Made by a program: the position numbers and the translations under genes
Part shown: piece after piece, positions 48,059 to 61,416 of the stretch
Layout: the number at the start of each line of letters is the position of its first letter
How positions within the stretch are numbered: position 1 is the stretch's first letter
Notes under the pieces: model-generated
Told to the model about the DNA's origin: nothing
The model's input: only the letters and a program-made list of their open reading frames with translations
Databases searched by the model: none
From: Clitopilus passeckerianus
Taxonomy: Eukaryota; Basidiomycota; Agaricomycetes; Agaricales; Entolomataceae
Assembly (NCBI GenBank): GCA_944990035.1
Contig: CALYLX010000007.1
Coordinates: 37,961-101,960, forward strand
DNA: 64,000 bases
Reading direction: 5' to 3'

Positions 48059-48616
48059 GCTTCCAGGCTCGTCAAAAGTCGCAGGCAGATATCACCTTGA
48101 AACGTGTTTTGGATGAAGGATGCTTTTAGAAACGGCGCCAGGCATGGAAAGCCTTTCTAGACGTGCAAACTTCGTGGTGGTTTGGAGACGAGGGCAATTT
48201 TGGCTCCGGCCTCTGCAGTAGCCGAGAGAGATCGCACCGCTGACGTTATCTGCCTTTTTGGGGTGGCATTCAGCCAATCAGCGCAGCGTATTTACGCTTG
48301 CAGTCAAGACGGTAAGCACAAAATGGACCTGGCTACCAGTATTCACCAGTAGATGTGAGCGTCGTGAAAAAGAAACAGACGTAGCGCTTGATTAGTTGGA
48401 ATTCTAAGCGTGACAAGTGTTCATCTACAAGGCATCTACGCGAAGAGTTATGTTAATGAAACTCTAAAAGGATCCGACGAATTGAATGTGATAAACTGTG
48501 GTATGAGCGGGTGCAATAGGAGGTACGATGCATTAACTTGGCATTCAAGTGAGATTATAAATGTAATGGCATGGAAAAAGAGATCCGTCATGTGAATGAG
48601 CCCTAGGCGATTATAG
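48059..48616. other. Intergenic region
   Basis: About 560 bases between the start of the 239-aa orphan gene and the stop of the next minus-strand gene. Short frames only; no RNA gene or repeat seen. Confidence 0.4.
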
Positions 48617-49546
48617 TCAAGCGATAGAAAATGAGATATGGAAGTAAAGAATAATGATCCCGACGAAACCTGCATACAGACAGATGGCTAAGCTTCCTTT
48701 CTCCGCGGCTATTCTTTTGGAGGGAGCAAGCCTGAGTCTTGGACGGGCTTCGCCGTCGGCCTTCCGCTCCAACGGCAAGTCATTGTCGTAGCAATGATCA
48801 AGTCCGAGGTCTCGCACAGCTCGCCAAAGCAGGCTCGCGGACTCGGAGTTGCTAGACGTTGAGTCATCCTCTTTGCATGCCGTGCTAGCTGGTACCGTCG
48901 AGGACACGGTCGGGGAAATGACGGCAATCGTCGGGCCTCGTGCGACGAACTGAGGCAATAGTTTACCATTGAGTGACCGAGGCGCCGCGGGGATTACGAC
49001 TGAACAGTCGTATCGCTGCAAGACGTTGAACATGGTGTCGAGTATGACTGAAGTTGCATTGGGGGTAGGGGTGCAGTGCGGGGATGAAAGGGGAGATTGG
49101 GAAGACAGGTAGGCTTCAAGCCAGGAGAGACGATCTTTGAAGTGGTATGACGGCGGGTGGACTAAATATCTCGGGAGCACGGCCGTCAAAGGGGTATGTC
49201 TCCTGCACGAGCATGGAGCGAAGCAATGCTCCCAATCCCAGACGTTAGATCCGTAGACTTCTTCATTATATGCGATACAGTCACCACATAAAAGCTGGCG
49301 CTTCAGGAGCTCGTAGTTCTTCAATGCCTGGTCGGACTTGCAAAGAAGATGGTTGATAATAAGGGGCATCAGATGTTCTCGGATGATGAGGATCAGCTCA
49401 GGAGGGAGTATTCTGTGCGGAAGTCTAGCGTTGCCAGACCTCTCTGACTTCGACACCTGCAGAAGCATCGAGTCGACGGTTTGCACTTGAGCAGAAACGG
49501 CTGCCAATGATGCATGCATTAGTAGAGATATTGAAGTTGTGAACAT
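48617..49546 (-). CDS. Orphan 309-aa protein with F-box-like N-terminus and C-terminal membrane segment
   Basis: Intronless 309-codon frame, unusual beside its intron-rich neighbours. Near residue 40 is LPPELILIIREHLMPL, which resembles the first helices of an F-box (Leu-Pro-x-Glu-Leu). A Cys-rich part follows (LLCGDCIAYNEEVYGSNVWD, CFAPCSCRRH). The C-terminus has a hydrophobic segment (SLAICLYAGFVGIIILYFHI) just before the stop, as in tail-anchored proteins. I do not recognise a named family. Codon use looks ordinary. Confidence is for it being a real gene; the F-box link is tentative. Confidence 0.65.
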   Translation of the reverse strand: MFTTSISLLMHASLAAVSAQVQTVDSMLLQVSKSERSGNARLPHRILPPELILIIREHLMPLIINHLLCKSDQALKNYELLKRQLLCGDCIAYNEEVYGSNVWDWEHCFAPCSCRRHTPLTAVLPRYLVHPPSYHFKDRLSWLEAYLSSQSPLSSPHCTPTPNATSVILDTMFNVLQRYDCSVVIPAAPRSLNGKLLPQFVARGPTIAVISPTVSSTVPASTACKEDDSTSSNSESASLLWRAVRDLGLDHCYDNDLPLERKADGEARPRLRLAPSKRIAAEKGSLAICLYAGFVGIIILYFHISFSIA

Positions 49547-50360
49547 TTTTCGAGCTCCCGTGACGATCGAGGGGATATTGCAATTGCAGCCTGAAGGCGG
49601 GTCAGCTATTTATACGCAACGGCTTTTCGTCACCAAAAGTTCTGGTACTCACCGAGGAGGGTGACGCTGGAGCCGGCGGAAACTGACATGACGTGGGATT
49701 GTAGCGTTCGGACCAAATAATACCACTGCCAGAAACCAATCGTCGACGAATGCGATGACATGGCACGTCAATGGACGAGAAGGAGAAACTAGGGACCTTC
49801 GAGATTTCAGGAGAAAAATAGAAGACCACTATGATTAGGCAACATCGGGCACAAGGCACAGCCTGTTTTGCAGTATACTTCGAGATTTGTACAGGTAAGA
49901 TGCACGTAAAATAACGCGCTGAGTTCATCCCTGAGGACGCAGGCTGCTACTAGCAAACATGAGGTCGCCAAGGTCAGAGCCAGACTAATCCTTGCGCTGC
50001 TGAAAGGAAGCCAGGTCATGCATGGTCGTCAGAAGCCTTCGGACAGATGTGGTAGAAGCACCTGTGCTGACTCGGCAGCCTAGGAAGGGCCCATGGAAGG
50101 TAAAGGGGTGGATATATTTGTAATTACTCTATCCAGGTTCTGCGGGCAGGCTGTATCCGTAGTCGGTAATATATCGAGAGCAGTCTGATCCGAAATCATA
50201 GTATGAAGGTGGCCCGTTGTTCCATCCATAATTTAGACTTTCCTGGTAGTGGCCGAGATCGCGACAAAGTCGTAAATAGTGGCGTAGGAGAGATACGTAG
50301 GCGGCTTCATGTTGTATATGCTTCTGAGTAGTGATAGAAAATGCCATAATTCCGTTGGCA
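49547..50360. other. Intergenic region with weak frames
   Basis: About 810 bases. Minus-strand frames at 49602-49928, 49807-50019 and 50129-50347 have no recognised similarity. The 49807-50019 frame begins with a signal-peptide-like stretch but lacks supporting exons. Likely holds the promoter of the 309-aa gene and the 3' UTR of the E2 gene. Confidence 0.4.
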
Positions 50361-53128
50361 TCAGGCCAGCCTCGAGTCTAGGAGCCCGATACGCTTATCG
50401 AACTCATGAATGGCCTGTTCTTTCCTCGACTTGAACGTTAAACTGTTCAGGCGGGGATCCGAAGCAGACCAATCCTGGATTCTGAGAAACAGAAGTAAAC
50501 GGAGAATGCTCCAAGCGAAGAAAGACACGAACCTCGCTCGTATAACGGTCCCCTTGATCATGAAGTGCGAGACGATGACGTCCTGTGAGGGTCGGTCAGA
50601 GCGTTTAACACAGAAAACAAAGTTCTCCGGGCTTACTTTCCACATGCCGGAGGGTTTATCTTCCTCAAACCAGTCAAGGATGGCCCATCTTACTGTGTTG
50701 TAGGATACTTCTTTGTTGTAATTCTTGCTTGCCTGAGAATTCACGTTCACTTTGCCGTGACCGGGTCTAGGGTAATCTCGGCCATTTATAAGAAGTAAGA
50801 AGGAATGGAACGGGGGACTGACTCGTTGAAGTAGGGTGCCTCGATAAAGATCATACTCTGTATGCTGACAATAACCTGCAGAAGCGTGGACTTCGACGAA
50901 GACCATTGCTCCTCGGCCCTGAAGATAGCATCGTTCAGCGTTCGTGGGATGGATTTTGTGGCTGGAAATCCTTACCTCCCTGGCCACGTTCCAAGAAGAG
51001 ATAGACAAACTTTCCCGCAATTGTATAGGTTCGGGTTGAAACGTACAGTTCCTCCCCCGGTGGTTCGAAGGTGTACTCGAGGTGGAGAATTCGGGTAATC
51101 AAGAGGCATAAGGCAATCGAATTCGAATAGACCCCCTTCGTACGGAGTACCTTCTGGTCCTGCAATCATAAATTTTCTGTAAAAGATTACAGTTGAGCCA
51201 AGATAAGAAGAGAAAAACCTAATAGAAAAACGAACATTGCGTCATTACGAACTTCGTCTACCCGAACCCATACACCAGCAGGTAGACTTGTGGCCATGAC
51301 TGCGAGCTCTGAGGCCAGTCTGAATTGGTTCTTGGGCATGCGGGTGAAGTTCTGAGTTTGCTGAAGGTCCGAAGCGTAGTTGAAATTAGGGTACACGAGT
51401 CCTGAGCCCCGAGGGCCAGTAGCGGACAAAACAACATGCTTGAACGCTATTTTCTCGCATGCTTCTGCATAGACCTTTTCGAGGGCAAGGGAATCCCTAG
51501 GATTTGTTGCTTGGGGCTTCGGCGTCCCAGTTTCACCGAGTAGAGACATTACACGCTCGATGTCTCCGCCAGCTGCGATGATGTCCCCACAAAGAGAGAT
51601 GGCCTGGACAATCGTGTCCTGTTCGTCGCCACCAGTTTGGCTGTCCATCATTTGTGAGGCAGAGGAAAGAAAGATCTCTCCTTGCTTGATTAGCCGCTTG
51701 AAGTAATCGTAAAGGGGAGGATCCTTCTCTATATCCCCGTTTCCTAGTTTCTTCCAAGTAATTGTGCCTTCATTCCACATCCAAGGTTCTAAGCCACACG
51801 TTTCAGCTGTTGTGCCACGCTCTTGAAGGAGGACTGTAATAGTCAACTCGCAATCTGCTAAACGCCTCAGCAAGGTCATCATAGCTTGATACACCTCCGC
51901 ACGGTTGGTCCATTCAATGACGGAGTCATTGCGCAAGAGCGTGGCGAGCAGTTCTGGTAGCCTAGAAAGGGAGGCCAAAGTACCGATAGTCGGGTGAGGG
52001 ACGAAATCAAACGCGTGGGCAGTCTCTGAGACTGGATTTGGGAGCAGCTCGACCATGGCGCGGAATGCTCTAACAACGAGCTCATCCCAGTGTTTCGCTA
52101 ATCCCTCAGCTCGGGTGGGTCTTCGTTCCGTACTGCTGGTTCCCGATCCCCACGACCTGCCTCCTCCAGCTCCCATACCGTACCCTGTTCCCCCTGGTCC
52201 AACGCTGCTGGCAGCTTTTTTGCCCTTTTCTGCTAGTTGTGCCACACGTGTCTCGGAAGTTGACCGTTCGCCCAAGATTAGCCGGTCGAAACCCCCTAGA
52301 GCTTCGAACAGAGCTATAGCACGGACTGCAGCGCAGCAATCAACCACCGTGCATTGACCCTTCTTTGGATTACCTGTACAAGCAAAAGTGCAAGTAATCG
52401 GCTTCATACATCCTCTGCAATGGTTGGTACGACACGAGGAACACGGTGCGTGGAGAAGCCGAACAATTGAATTCGGCAGTGTTGAATCGCCTTTGAACAT
52501 TACCTATAGGAACTCTTTTCAACACCAGAATAATTAGAAGAAAGAACAAAAGAGCACATACATGACCCCGCGGAGGTGTAACCAGTTGCTTGCATTTGTA
52601 ACAGGGCTTCTCGCCAGTGAAAACATCTCGATATTCAGACAAACTGACATCAGGGGATGAGTCTCCATTTCTCAACAGCTTTGGCTTAACAGGTTTGCGA
52701 GGTGGTTGGGAAGAGTTCCTGGGTGAGATAGATGGAGGATGCATGATCTCTCCAGATATTTCAATCTCGTCATCTGAGATAGTTATAGTAGGTCCTTTTC
52801 GTTTTGTCTTGCGTTGAGAAGTTTCAACGATCTCGATTTCATCATCACCATCATCTTCAGAAATGACCATTCTATTTTGCCTCGACGTGGACTGAGAGGA
52901 GGTGATGTGATCAACATCGATAAAAGTAGTTCGGCTTGGACCTGCTATATGTGAGGCTCTGGAAGATTGTTCTCGCTTTTCCTGCTCGCGTATTTGTCCA
53001 AGAATAGCATTAAAGTCCTCCTCCTCGTCAGAATCCTCTATAGTGATGACTTCGGTGCTTCCGACTCGAGGCCGTTTGGCGGGCTCTAAGGAAGATTCTT
53101 GCCTCCTCTTTGTCGCTGTCTCTTTCAT
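50361..53128 (-). CDS. BIRC6/UBE2O-like ubiquitin-conjugating enzyme (E2) with N-terminal Cys cluster
   Basis: Seven exons sum to 811 codons (810 aa). The UBC domain lies at about residues 600-740: [51 protein letters not shown] with the catalytic Cys in GKVCLSLL, then [21 protein letters not shown]. This is the E2 type of BIRC6/UBE2O. The N-terminus (about 1-170) is acidic with [12 protein letters not shown] and two similar segments. A Cys-rich stretch at about 175-240 includes [16 protein letters not shown] and VDCCAAVRA, likely a zinc-binding fold. A helical region (about 240-590) lies between. The last exons ([17 protein letters not shown]..) follow the UBC domain. No BIR domain is seen. 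Divergent from the isocitrate lyase gene; starts 216 bases apart. Confidence 0.88.
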
Positions 53129-53344
53129 GGTGGTGTAATAGGGGAGAGTTGCTGATTGAATCAAAGGAGTCGTGTTGGGTCGCGAGACTGAAGACGCGAC
53201 GGAACAAAGGCTTTGGACTGAAGGAAACGTGACCAGCGCGATCATTCCGGTATTCTAGCCGGAGTACCGGACGGAACTGAATCCTCACCAAGTTGTCCCT
53301 AAAGCTCACGAACGCAGACGGATACCATCGTGTTGGTCAGAACG
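53129..53344. promoter_or_regulatory. Divergent promoter E2/isocitrate lyase
   Basis: 216 bases between start codons on opposite strands. An in-frame upstream ATG for the E2 exists at 53245 but would place the start inside this spacer with a poor extension, so 53128 is preferred. Confidence 0.5.
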
Positions 53345-55674
53345 ATGAGGATGTCTATCTTGAGGCTTCCTAGCCTTCGAAATGTCCGCGCAATATCTAC
53401 CTCTGTACCGTCGCTCCCGCTCCAACCCCCCTCTGTCAGCGAAGAGGCAGCCATTTTCGAGCAGAAGACTGCAGAAATGGACGAGTTCTTCAACCAACCA
53501 CGATTCAAATCTATCAAGAGGACATACTCTGCTGCTTCCGTAGCCTCAAAGCAAGGCTTGATGCCTGTTCTTCCCCTACCGTCGACAATCCTCGCGGATA
53601 AATTACATGCACTCCTTTCGAAAGCCGCAGCCGAGGGCAAGCCAGTGCACACTATGGGAGCCATCGACCCTGTTCAAATGACGCAGATGGCTAAACACCA
53701 AGAAATTGTCTATATATCTGGGTGGGCAGCCTCTAGTGTATTGACCACGGGCAATAACGAAGTTGGACCTGATCTGGGGTAAGCATACCGCCATTGGGTT
53801 TTTGCCATATCCCTGCTAACGTTGTTTTGCAGAGATTACCCATATACCACTGTACCAAATCAGGTCCATCGAATTTTCCGTGCGCAACAGCTACATGATA
53901 GGAAGCATTTTGATGAACGAATGGCCGCCCCGGCCGAACAGCGCAAGGAAATGGAATACATTGACTACCTTCGTCCCATAATTGCGGACGCAGACACTGG
54001 GTTCGTTTCATTCTTTCATGTCTTCTTACCATAACTGAAACTATTTGTAGTCATGGTGGCCTTTCTGCAGTCATGAAATTGGTGAAATTGTTTGCCGAAT
54101 CGGTAGGACCACTCGTTCAGCAAAAGGACCCAATGAATTCTTATCTGTAGCTACTAGGGAGCATCTGGCATCCACTTGGAAGATCAGCTACACGGAGGGA
54201 AAAAGGTTAGCCCCCTCATGTTTCTTTGACAGACCTTTCTCATTAGTTCTAGTGTGGACACCTCGCTGGAAAAGTGCTCGTTCCAACATCGACCCATATC
54301 TCGCGGCTGATTGCAGCCCGCTTCCAAACCGATATCCTCAAGTCGACCATGTATCTGATTGCTCGTACGGACTCAGAATCGGGGAAACTTATCTCCTCTA
54401 ACGTGGATGTGGCGGACCACGAGTTCATCGTTGGAACTACGACACCTGATACCAAGTCCCTCGCTCAAGTTTTGACGGAGGCTGAAGCAAGAGGTGCATC
54501 TGGCGCCGAAGTCGACCAGCTTGAGCAGGCGTGGACCAAGAATCACGAAATGTGCACTTTCAATCAGGGTGAGCTCGTAAATATAATCCCGGAGACCTGG
54601 TCTAAAATGATATTATAGCTGTTGAGAAGGCTATTCAGAAGTCTGACATTACAGACAAAGAAAGCGCATTGACAACTTACCTGGCCGCCGCCGAGTCCAA
54701 ATCTAACGACGAGGCCCGCGCAGTTGCACAAGACATCCTTGGAAAACCGGTGTTCTGGGATTGTGACCGTGTGTGGTATTCCATCTCTGTAGCTCATTTC
54801 TAACGACAATCGACCAGTACCACGCACTCGTGAAGGATACTACCATTTCACTGGTGGAGTTGAGGTTAGTGTTTCCTTCTTTCATTCTTTTCACTATCTG
54901 AACTCATACCCATTTAGGCTGCAATAAAACGTACTATGGCATTTGCTCCCTATGCTGACCTGTTGTGGCTTGAGACCAAAACTCCCGACCTCGAGCAAGC
55001 AAGGACCTTCGCAAGAAAGATCAGGGAGAAATTCCCAGATAAGTGAGCGCACTCCTCCAGCTTCCCACAGATGTCCGATTCATGAATGTCAATCAGATAC
55101 TTCGTATACAACCTCAGCCCGAGCTTCAACTGGTCGAAGCACGGATTTTCAGGTGAGAAATATTTATTCGTCGTGTGTGAACAGCCTAACCTTCCTACAG
55201 ACACCGACCTGAAGAACTTTGTCTGGGACCTTGCCAAGGAAGGGTAAGTGAGAGTTCTTCTAATCAGATTTTTCTAACTAAGGACCCTTCCGCAGTTTCG
55301 TCCTGCAACTCATTTCGCTAGCAGGCCTCCATAGCAATGCCGTTACCACAGGTAGGTTCTGAGCAACGTGTAATCGATAACACCACTAACCCTCGAACGT
55401 TCGTCCATTTAAAGCCGAACTAGCAGCTCGCTTCAAGGATGAAGGTATGCTTGCTTATGTGGAATTGATACAGCGCAAAGAAAAGGAAATCGGATGCGAT
55501 GTTTTGACACATCAGAAATGGTTTGAAAGTTCCTGGATCAGGCGTGCAATACATGCTGACGATAAGATCAACAGGAGCGGCGCGAACTATATCGATCGGG
55601 TTTTGTCGACCGTATCTTCGGGCTCCTCTAGCACGTCTGCCATTGGAAAGGATTCTACAGAGCACTCCTTCTAA
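53345..55674 (+). CDS. Mitochondrial (methyl)isocitrate lyase
   Basis: Isocitrate-lyase superfamily enzyme. The N-terminus [20 protein letters not shown] is Arg/Ser rich with no acidic residue, as in mitochondrial presequences. There is no peroxisomal SKL-type C-terminus (ends HSF). This combination favours 2-methylisocitrate lyase of the propionate-degrading methylcitrate cycle over glyoxylate-cycle isocitrate lyase. Family blocks: [54 protein letters not shown] with the active-site KKCGH (split by an intron between the second Lys and the Cys), [11 protein letters not shown] and NLSPSFNW. Nine or more exons, about 600 aa. The ATG at 53345 is first in frame, with a second two codons later. 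Confidence 0.85.
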
Positions 55675-55887
55675 GTAACTTGTAGTACTACGAATGTCGT
55701 ATAATAGCCATAGAGCGAATGAAGAGTCGGTTAAGCGGACCGATCAGTAAGAGGATGACGTCTGGCACCAAATGAGTACTGTATCAATTACCATTTATAG
55801 GTCTGTACACAACATCCACCATCCTCAAATTGAAGCCGCCGTGTTTATCAGTTTAACCATCTTCCTCTCCCTTCGAGACGTCCATTC

Positions 55888-58800
55888 ATGGATATGGAGG
55901 CTGCAGAAATCACTGACAGACACCCACTGGTGTCTTTAGTATCTGCTTGCTTTTGGGTACTGCGTAAGTCGTGCAGTCGTTGCGGAGCATAGCCTATGTC
56001 GGTTTTAACCCGTGGTTGGAATTCAGTATGGATGCTCTCATGGGCGAAGTCCCTGGTGGCCTTCGTTACAATAACGCTGCCAACATGGGTATACGCCATC
56101 CTGTCGTATTCCATTACACTCACGGTACGCGAAGTTCTGATATATGAATGAAGAACGCATGCTGATTCAGGGTTCTCTGACTCTCAGTTAAATTTCTGGA
56201 ACTTCGTTGCGCTATTCGTGATCTCCCTTGTCGCTCTCAACTACTTCGTTCGCTTCCGGTACCTCAATAACTACATGGAACTGAAGGAACAACCTCTCGT
56301 TAAGCCAGATGTAAATGAGCTGCACCCTGATGTAAACACTGGTGAGTACGATACTCCGAACTTCAGTTGCTGCCCTAATGGCCGTTTTAAGACCCACCTC
56401 CAACGTTCCACAACTATCTTGACGATTTCCTACAAGCTGTTCGGGTGTTTGGTTTTGTAAGCCCGAGCTCAATAAATCTGTTGGGCGATGCTGTTGCTAA
56501 TATGCTTCTCATACGTTCAGCTCGAGAAACCGGTACGCCTCTTCTTTTTCTCCCACTGAACATAGACTTACTATGGAATAGGTCTTCCATGAACTTGCAC
56601 GGCACCTTCAAACCCGAAGGCTAGTCGCCGGCGATAGTATTTCGTTAGACGAAGACAAAAGCTTCTATTGCGTGGTCGATGGCATGGTGCAAGTGTATGC
56701 CCAGACTGGTCAACAAACAGAGTCACACCACGGCCTTTGGGATGACGAAGACATGAACGGCTACCAGCTACTCAATGAGGTTGGAGCAGGTGGAACACTA
56801 TCTAGCCTTTTCACCATTCTCAGCCTCTTCACTGAGAACGTCCAATTAAGCTGGCAAGATGATAGCCCCGTAAACGAATCTCCTATCAATGATATCAATG
56901 GGATGCCTGTGTTCAGCCAACACCTGCAACCGGACACCGATATACCTTCTCTTCATCTGGATACAGAATTAGAAGAATCATCTAGGGGTTCTGTCCGAAG
57001 GTCTTCGAGATCTTCGACTACTTCTACAGTACACGGTGGACCCATCTTGACGTCGCCAGGGAGGGTCGGATTGTCGTCACCCGCCTACCTGGGAAGCTCT
57101 GCTTCGCGAAGCCAATCCTTCAGCACTTACAACGATCAGGCACCTTCCCGAAAACCAGCAACATCAGTCCATCGGGGAACTATTGCCCGGGCTACAGAAG
57201 ACTCAACACTGGCAGTCATTCCAGCTGAGGCTTTCAAACGCCTGACGAAGAACTTCCCGAAGGCCACTGGCCATATGGTCCAAGGTTAGATCTCTGCCTT
57301 CTGCCTAGAACGTCACTGATTGACTACGACCGCCGATTCGATAGTTATTCTTACTCGGTTTTCGCGAGTGACTTTCCATGCTGCTCACAAATACTTGGGC
57401 CTAACAAGCGAAGTCCTTCGAACGGAGAAGGCCATCAACGATATCGCCTGCCACCCTCTACCAAGCACATTCTACCAATTGGGAGGATTAAATTACCTTC
57501 GCCAACGCTTTGACAGCAATAGGATGTCCGATGCGGAGAGCGATTATTTCAGCGCCTCTGCTTCGTCGTCTGCCCCTGACTCCAGAAAGACGTCTGAGCA
57601 TTCTTCAAGGAGCTCATCGAAGGCGGGCCAGCAACCTCCTCCTCCCCAGACCCCTACGGAGAAGACCCAATCGTTACCATTTAGTCGAGCGGCCAGAGAT
57701 ACCGTTCAAGCCGGAGATCTACTTGTCCCTTCCAGTTCTCCCAGCGAAGGCTTCCGCCCTAGTCGATCTTACAGCTATATCAACACGCCCCGAATTCCCA
57801 AGATACCGGAAATTGACAGGGAGGACGGCAGGCTTCTTCATCCCTCATCAGGCTTTGAAGACTTCGACCTCAGAGAAGAAGTCATGTCCGCGATTGCGAA
57901 ATCAATCGGATTGCTTCAGCCTCCTCTGAGTGGAAGCGACTCGGTGGAGACGTCTCCGAGAGCCAACCCAGTCAACACGAGGTCCATGTCGGAGGCTTTC
58001 AAGTCACCTTTTGGCTCCTTGTCCTTGCTGGAAGGCGGTGACGACACTTCAAGCTTGACAGCGAGTTCAACACACTCATCCGGAGATTATATGAGTGGCC
58101 TTGACAACGAAGTTGAGATCCTCTTCTTCCCAGCAGGCTCAACTCTAGTCAAGGCTGGAGAACTTGACACAGGTGGCGCCTGTTCTTTCCTTCAAATTCT
58201 CACAAATTTAATACTTTTATCATTTAGGCCTTTTCTACGTCATCGAAGGTTTCTTAGATATCTTCCTGCCCCTGGAACACACCAGATCCAATGGAGTCAA
58301 AATCAAGGAGAAATTGGCCGAACACGAAGGAGAAGAGGAAGGAGACAAAGGGCAGAAGAAACTGCTGTTCACTGTGAAGCCCGGGGGCATCGCAGGTTAC
58401 TTGTGTACGTTGTTTCCGCGCCATGAGATACGTGTTTCTCATTCCTCCGAATTAGCTTCCCTTTGTAACACTGCTTCGTACGTTGACATCACCGCCAAGA
58501 CGGATGTCTACGTTGGAATGCTATCCTCCCATGCTCTGGAACGTCTACTTGATAAACGGCCAATTGTATTGCTGACATTGGCTAAGCGACTCATTTCTAT
58601 GTTATCACCTCTCAGTACGTTCTCTTCCCGAGTCTCGACGAGCATAGCTGGATATTCCCGTCTAGTCCTCCAGGTCGATGCTTCCCTTGACTGGGTTCAA
58701 GTCAATGCAGGGCAGGTTCTTTGGAGGCCAGGCGATGTCAGTGACAGCTTCTACATGGTCATCAACGGTCGACTTCGCGCAATCACAGAATCCAAAACGG

Positions 58801-61416
58801 GTGATGTCTCTATAGTCGGCGAATATGGCCAGGGCGATACCGTTGGAGAACTCGATGTCATCACCAGCTCTGAGAGGAGGAACACAGTCCATGCAATCCG
58901 TGATACCGAACTTGTGAGGATGTCCAGGACGCTTTTCAATGCTATCTCCGCCAGGTATGAGAAGCCAGCCGAATCGTTCACGGCCGCACTCTGACATTGC
59001 CTTTTAAGACACCCTCAAACTACTGCACAGTGTGTTCACTTCTGATTCACCAACCTAACCCTCTACTGATGTTGTCCAAGGCTCTTGAAAATGATTGCTT
59101 CTCGTGTTCGTCATGAAGTCGATGCTTCGACCAACCCACAAGGCCGACCTAAGCTCTCCGATATCAGTCATAACAATACAAACTATAAGACCGTGGCACT
59201 TTTACCGACGTCAAGGTCGATTCCAATCGTAGATTTTGCCCGAAAACTCCATGCAGCCCTTGAATCGATTGGAGCGTCTGCGGCCTTCCTTGATCAAGCG
59301 TCGGTCTCTCGCCATCTTGGTAGACATGCTTTCACAAGAATGGGGAAGCTCAAGGTAAGATAATACGAACGTGTTCATGATTATTATGCTTACTATGCCT
59401 GACCAGTCCGCTGGATGGCTTGCCGATCAAGAACAGAAGTATCGCACAGTTCTCTATGTTGCAGACTCGCCTGTCAATAGTTCTTGGACTCAAACTTGCA
59501 TCCGACAAGCCGACTGTGTCATGGTCATAGGCTCCGGGAATGACCCCACGATTGGCGAATACGAGCGGCTTTTGTTGTCGACAAAGACCACAGCACGCAA
59601 GGAGCTTATACTTCTCCACCCGTCTCGTTATGTGGTACCGGGTTCCACTCGTGAATGGCTAAAGGTGCTCCCTTACTGAGTCTCGGGGAAAGAATAAACT
59701 GACCTCTGTGGGTAGAACCGGCCTTGGGTGCACCGACACATGCACATCGAACTTCCGGTGAGGGAATTCCCCCAACAACAGTATTCTGAATATTACTCAA
59801 GAAAGATATTGAACTTAGGAGCTCTCCGTCCCACTTCCCAAAATCTCTGTGCTGCCGAAGGACTCGGATGCTGTTGCCGCCTTGAAAAACCTGAAAGACA
59901 AAGTGCAAAGTGGCATCCAGAAATACAGAGGCACAACTACCGATCTTCGACCCCAACGCCTCCGACACGACAACGACTTTGCGCGGTTGGCTAGGAGAAT
60001 ATGTGGCAATTCCATTGGTCTCGTGTTGGGCGGAGGCGGTGCTCGCGGAATTGCCCATCTGGTTCGTAAAATGACCCCTCGAGGGAAGCATTCCACTGAG
60101 ATTTTGACAGGGATTGATTCGCGCTCTCGAGGATATGGAAATACCTATTGACCACATCGCAGGGACAAGTATTGGGGCGTTGATTGGAGGACTCTACGCC
60201 AGAGAAGGCGACTCAATATCTACAGCCGCACGCACCAAGCAAGCAACGAGTAGGATTGGGAACTTCCTTCGGCTCCTCACAGACATCACCTACCCCATTG
60301 TTGCTTACACAACGGTTTGCCATTCATGTATGGTGCCAGGACCAAAAGACTGAACTTGTTACAGGGACATGAATTCAACCGTGCCATTTATAAGGTATGT
60401 CCCCACAGAGTTTTCAGCTTTACGTTCGTTCCACTCATGGAGACTTAGGCGTTCTATGATCTTCATATTGAAGACATGTGGTTACCCTTCTTCTGCAACA
60501 CAACGAATATCATGACGTCTCGCATGGATATCCACCAAACCGGCTATGCCTGGAGATACATTCGTTTGTCGTCTGTCTTGGTTTCGATGATTTATGCTGA
60601 CTCACATAAAGGTGCTTCCATGACCCTTGTCGGCCTGATCCCTCCTCTATGCGACAATGGACATGTGCTTGTTGACGGAGGCTACAGTAAGCTATTGATA
60701 ATCTGATTACCTTTGTGCCCAGCCTCATGATGATTCCACTTTAGCTGACAATTTACCTGTATGTAAGGCAATACGATGAGAGATAAGTCTAACTGAGGTT
60801 TCTGGGCAGGTTTCAACCATGTTTTCTATGGGAACAACCAATGTCATCGCTTGCGATGTCGGCTCTGTAAGTCATGGATCTACTCACTAAGGTATCTCAG
60901 ATTGCTCATACCCTCCAACCTCAGCTCGATGACAATCGCCCTCGAAACTTCGGAGATACTGTGTCAGGCTGGTGGATTCTCATCAACCGATACAATCCGT
61001 TCTCAAGTGCTAAGTACATTCCTCCGATCACTGAGATTCAGAGTCGGCTTGCCTAGTAAGCTGTAATTTCACCCTTAACCCTGAAAGGAGCTAAAACCAT
61101 GCGTTACAAGTGTATCAAGCGTCAAGAACTTGGAAGAAACGAAAGAGGCCAAGGGCTGCATTTATATTCAGATGCCAGTACATGAAGTAGGAGATTCAAC
61201 GATGACCACTCAATCGGGACTGACCTTCTTCTTTAGTACGGTACCTTACAGTTCAGTAAATTCGATGAGCTTCTCGAACTTGGATATGATCACGCTAAGG
61301 ACCTACTTCTGCGGACAAAGGAAGAGGGTACACTACCATCTCCATTCCTTGAAGGAAAGGATGCCACAAGCAGTGCCAAACGCAAAGGTCGCAGCGTGAG
61401 AAGAAACTCAGTTTAG
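55888..61416 (+). CDS. NTE1: Lysophospholipase NTE1 (patatin-like phospholipase, neuropathy target esterase family)
   Basis: ER-membrane enzyme that deacylates phosphatidylcholine to glycerophosphocholine. My 24-exon model gives exactly 1427 codons (1426 aa). Two hydrophobic segments lie near the N-terminus ([20 protein letters not shown] and [20 protein letters not shown]). Cyclic-nucleotide-binding-like domains follow: [20 protein letters not shown] near residue 150, a middle one around [20 protein letters not shown], and [20 protein letters not shown] near 780. A Ser-rich insert sits between. The patatin domain near 1030-1300 shows [18 protein letters not shown], the nucleophile motif GTSIG and the catalytic Asp in LVDGGY. 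One exon is only 12 bases (56521-56532), but its neighbours' phases demand it. Confidence 0.95.

Noticed and set aside
50129..50347. 72-codon minus-strand frame just after the E2 stop
   Set aside because: No similarity and no splice partner; probably chance in the 3' region.
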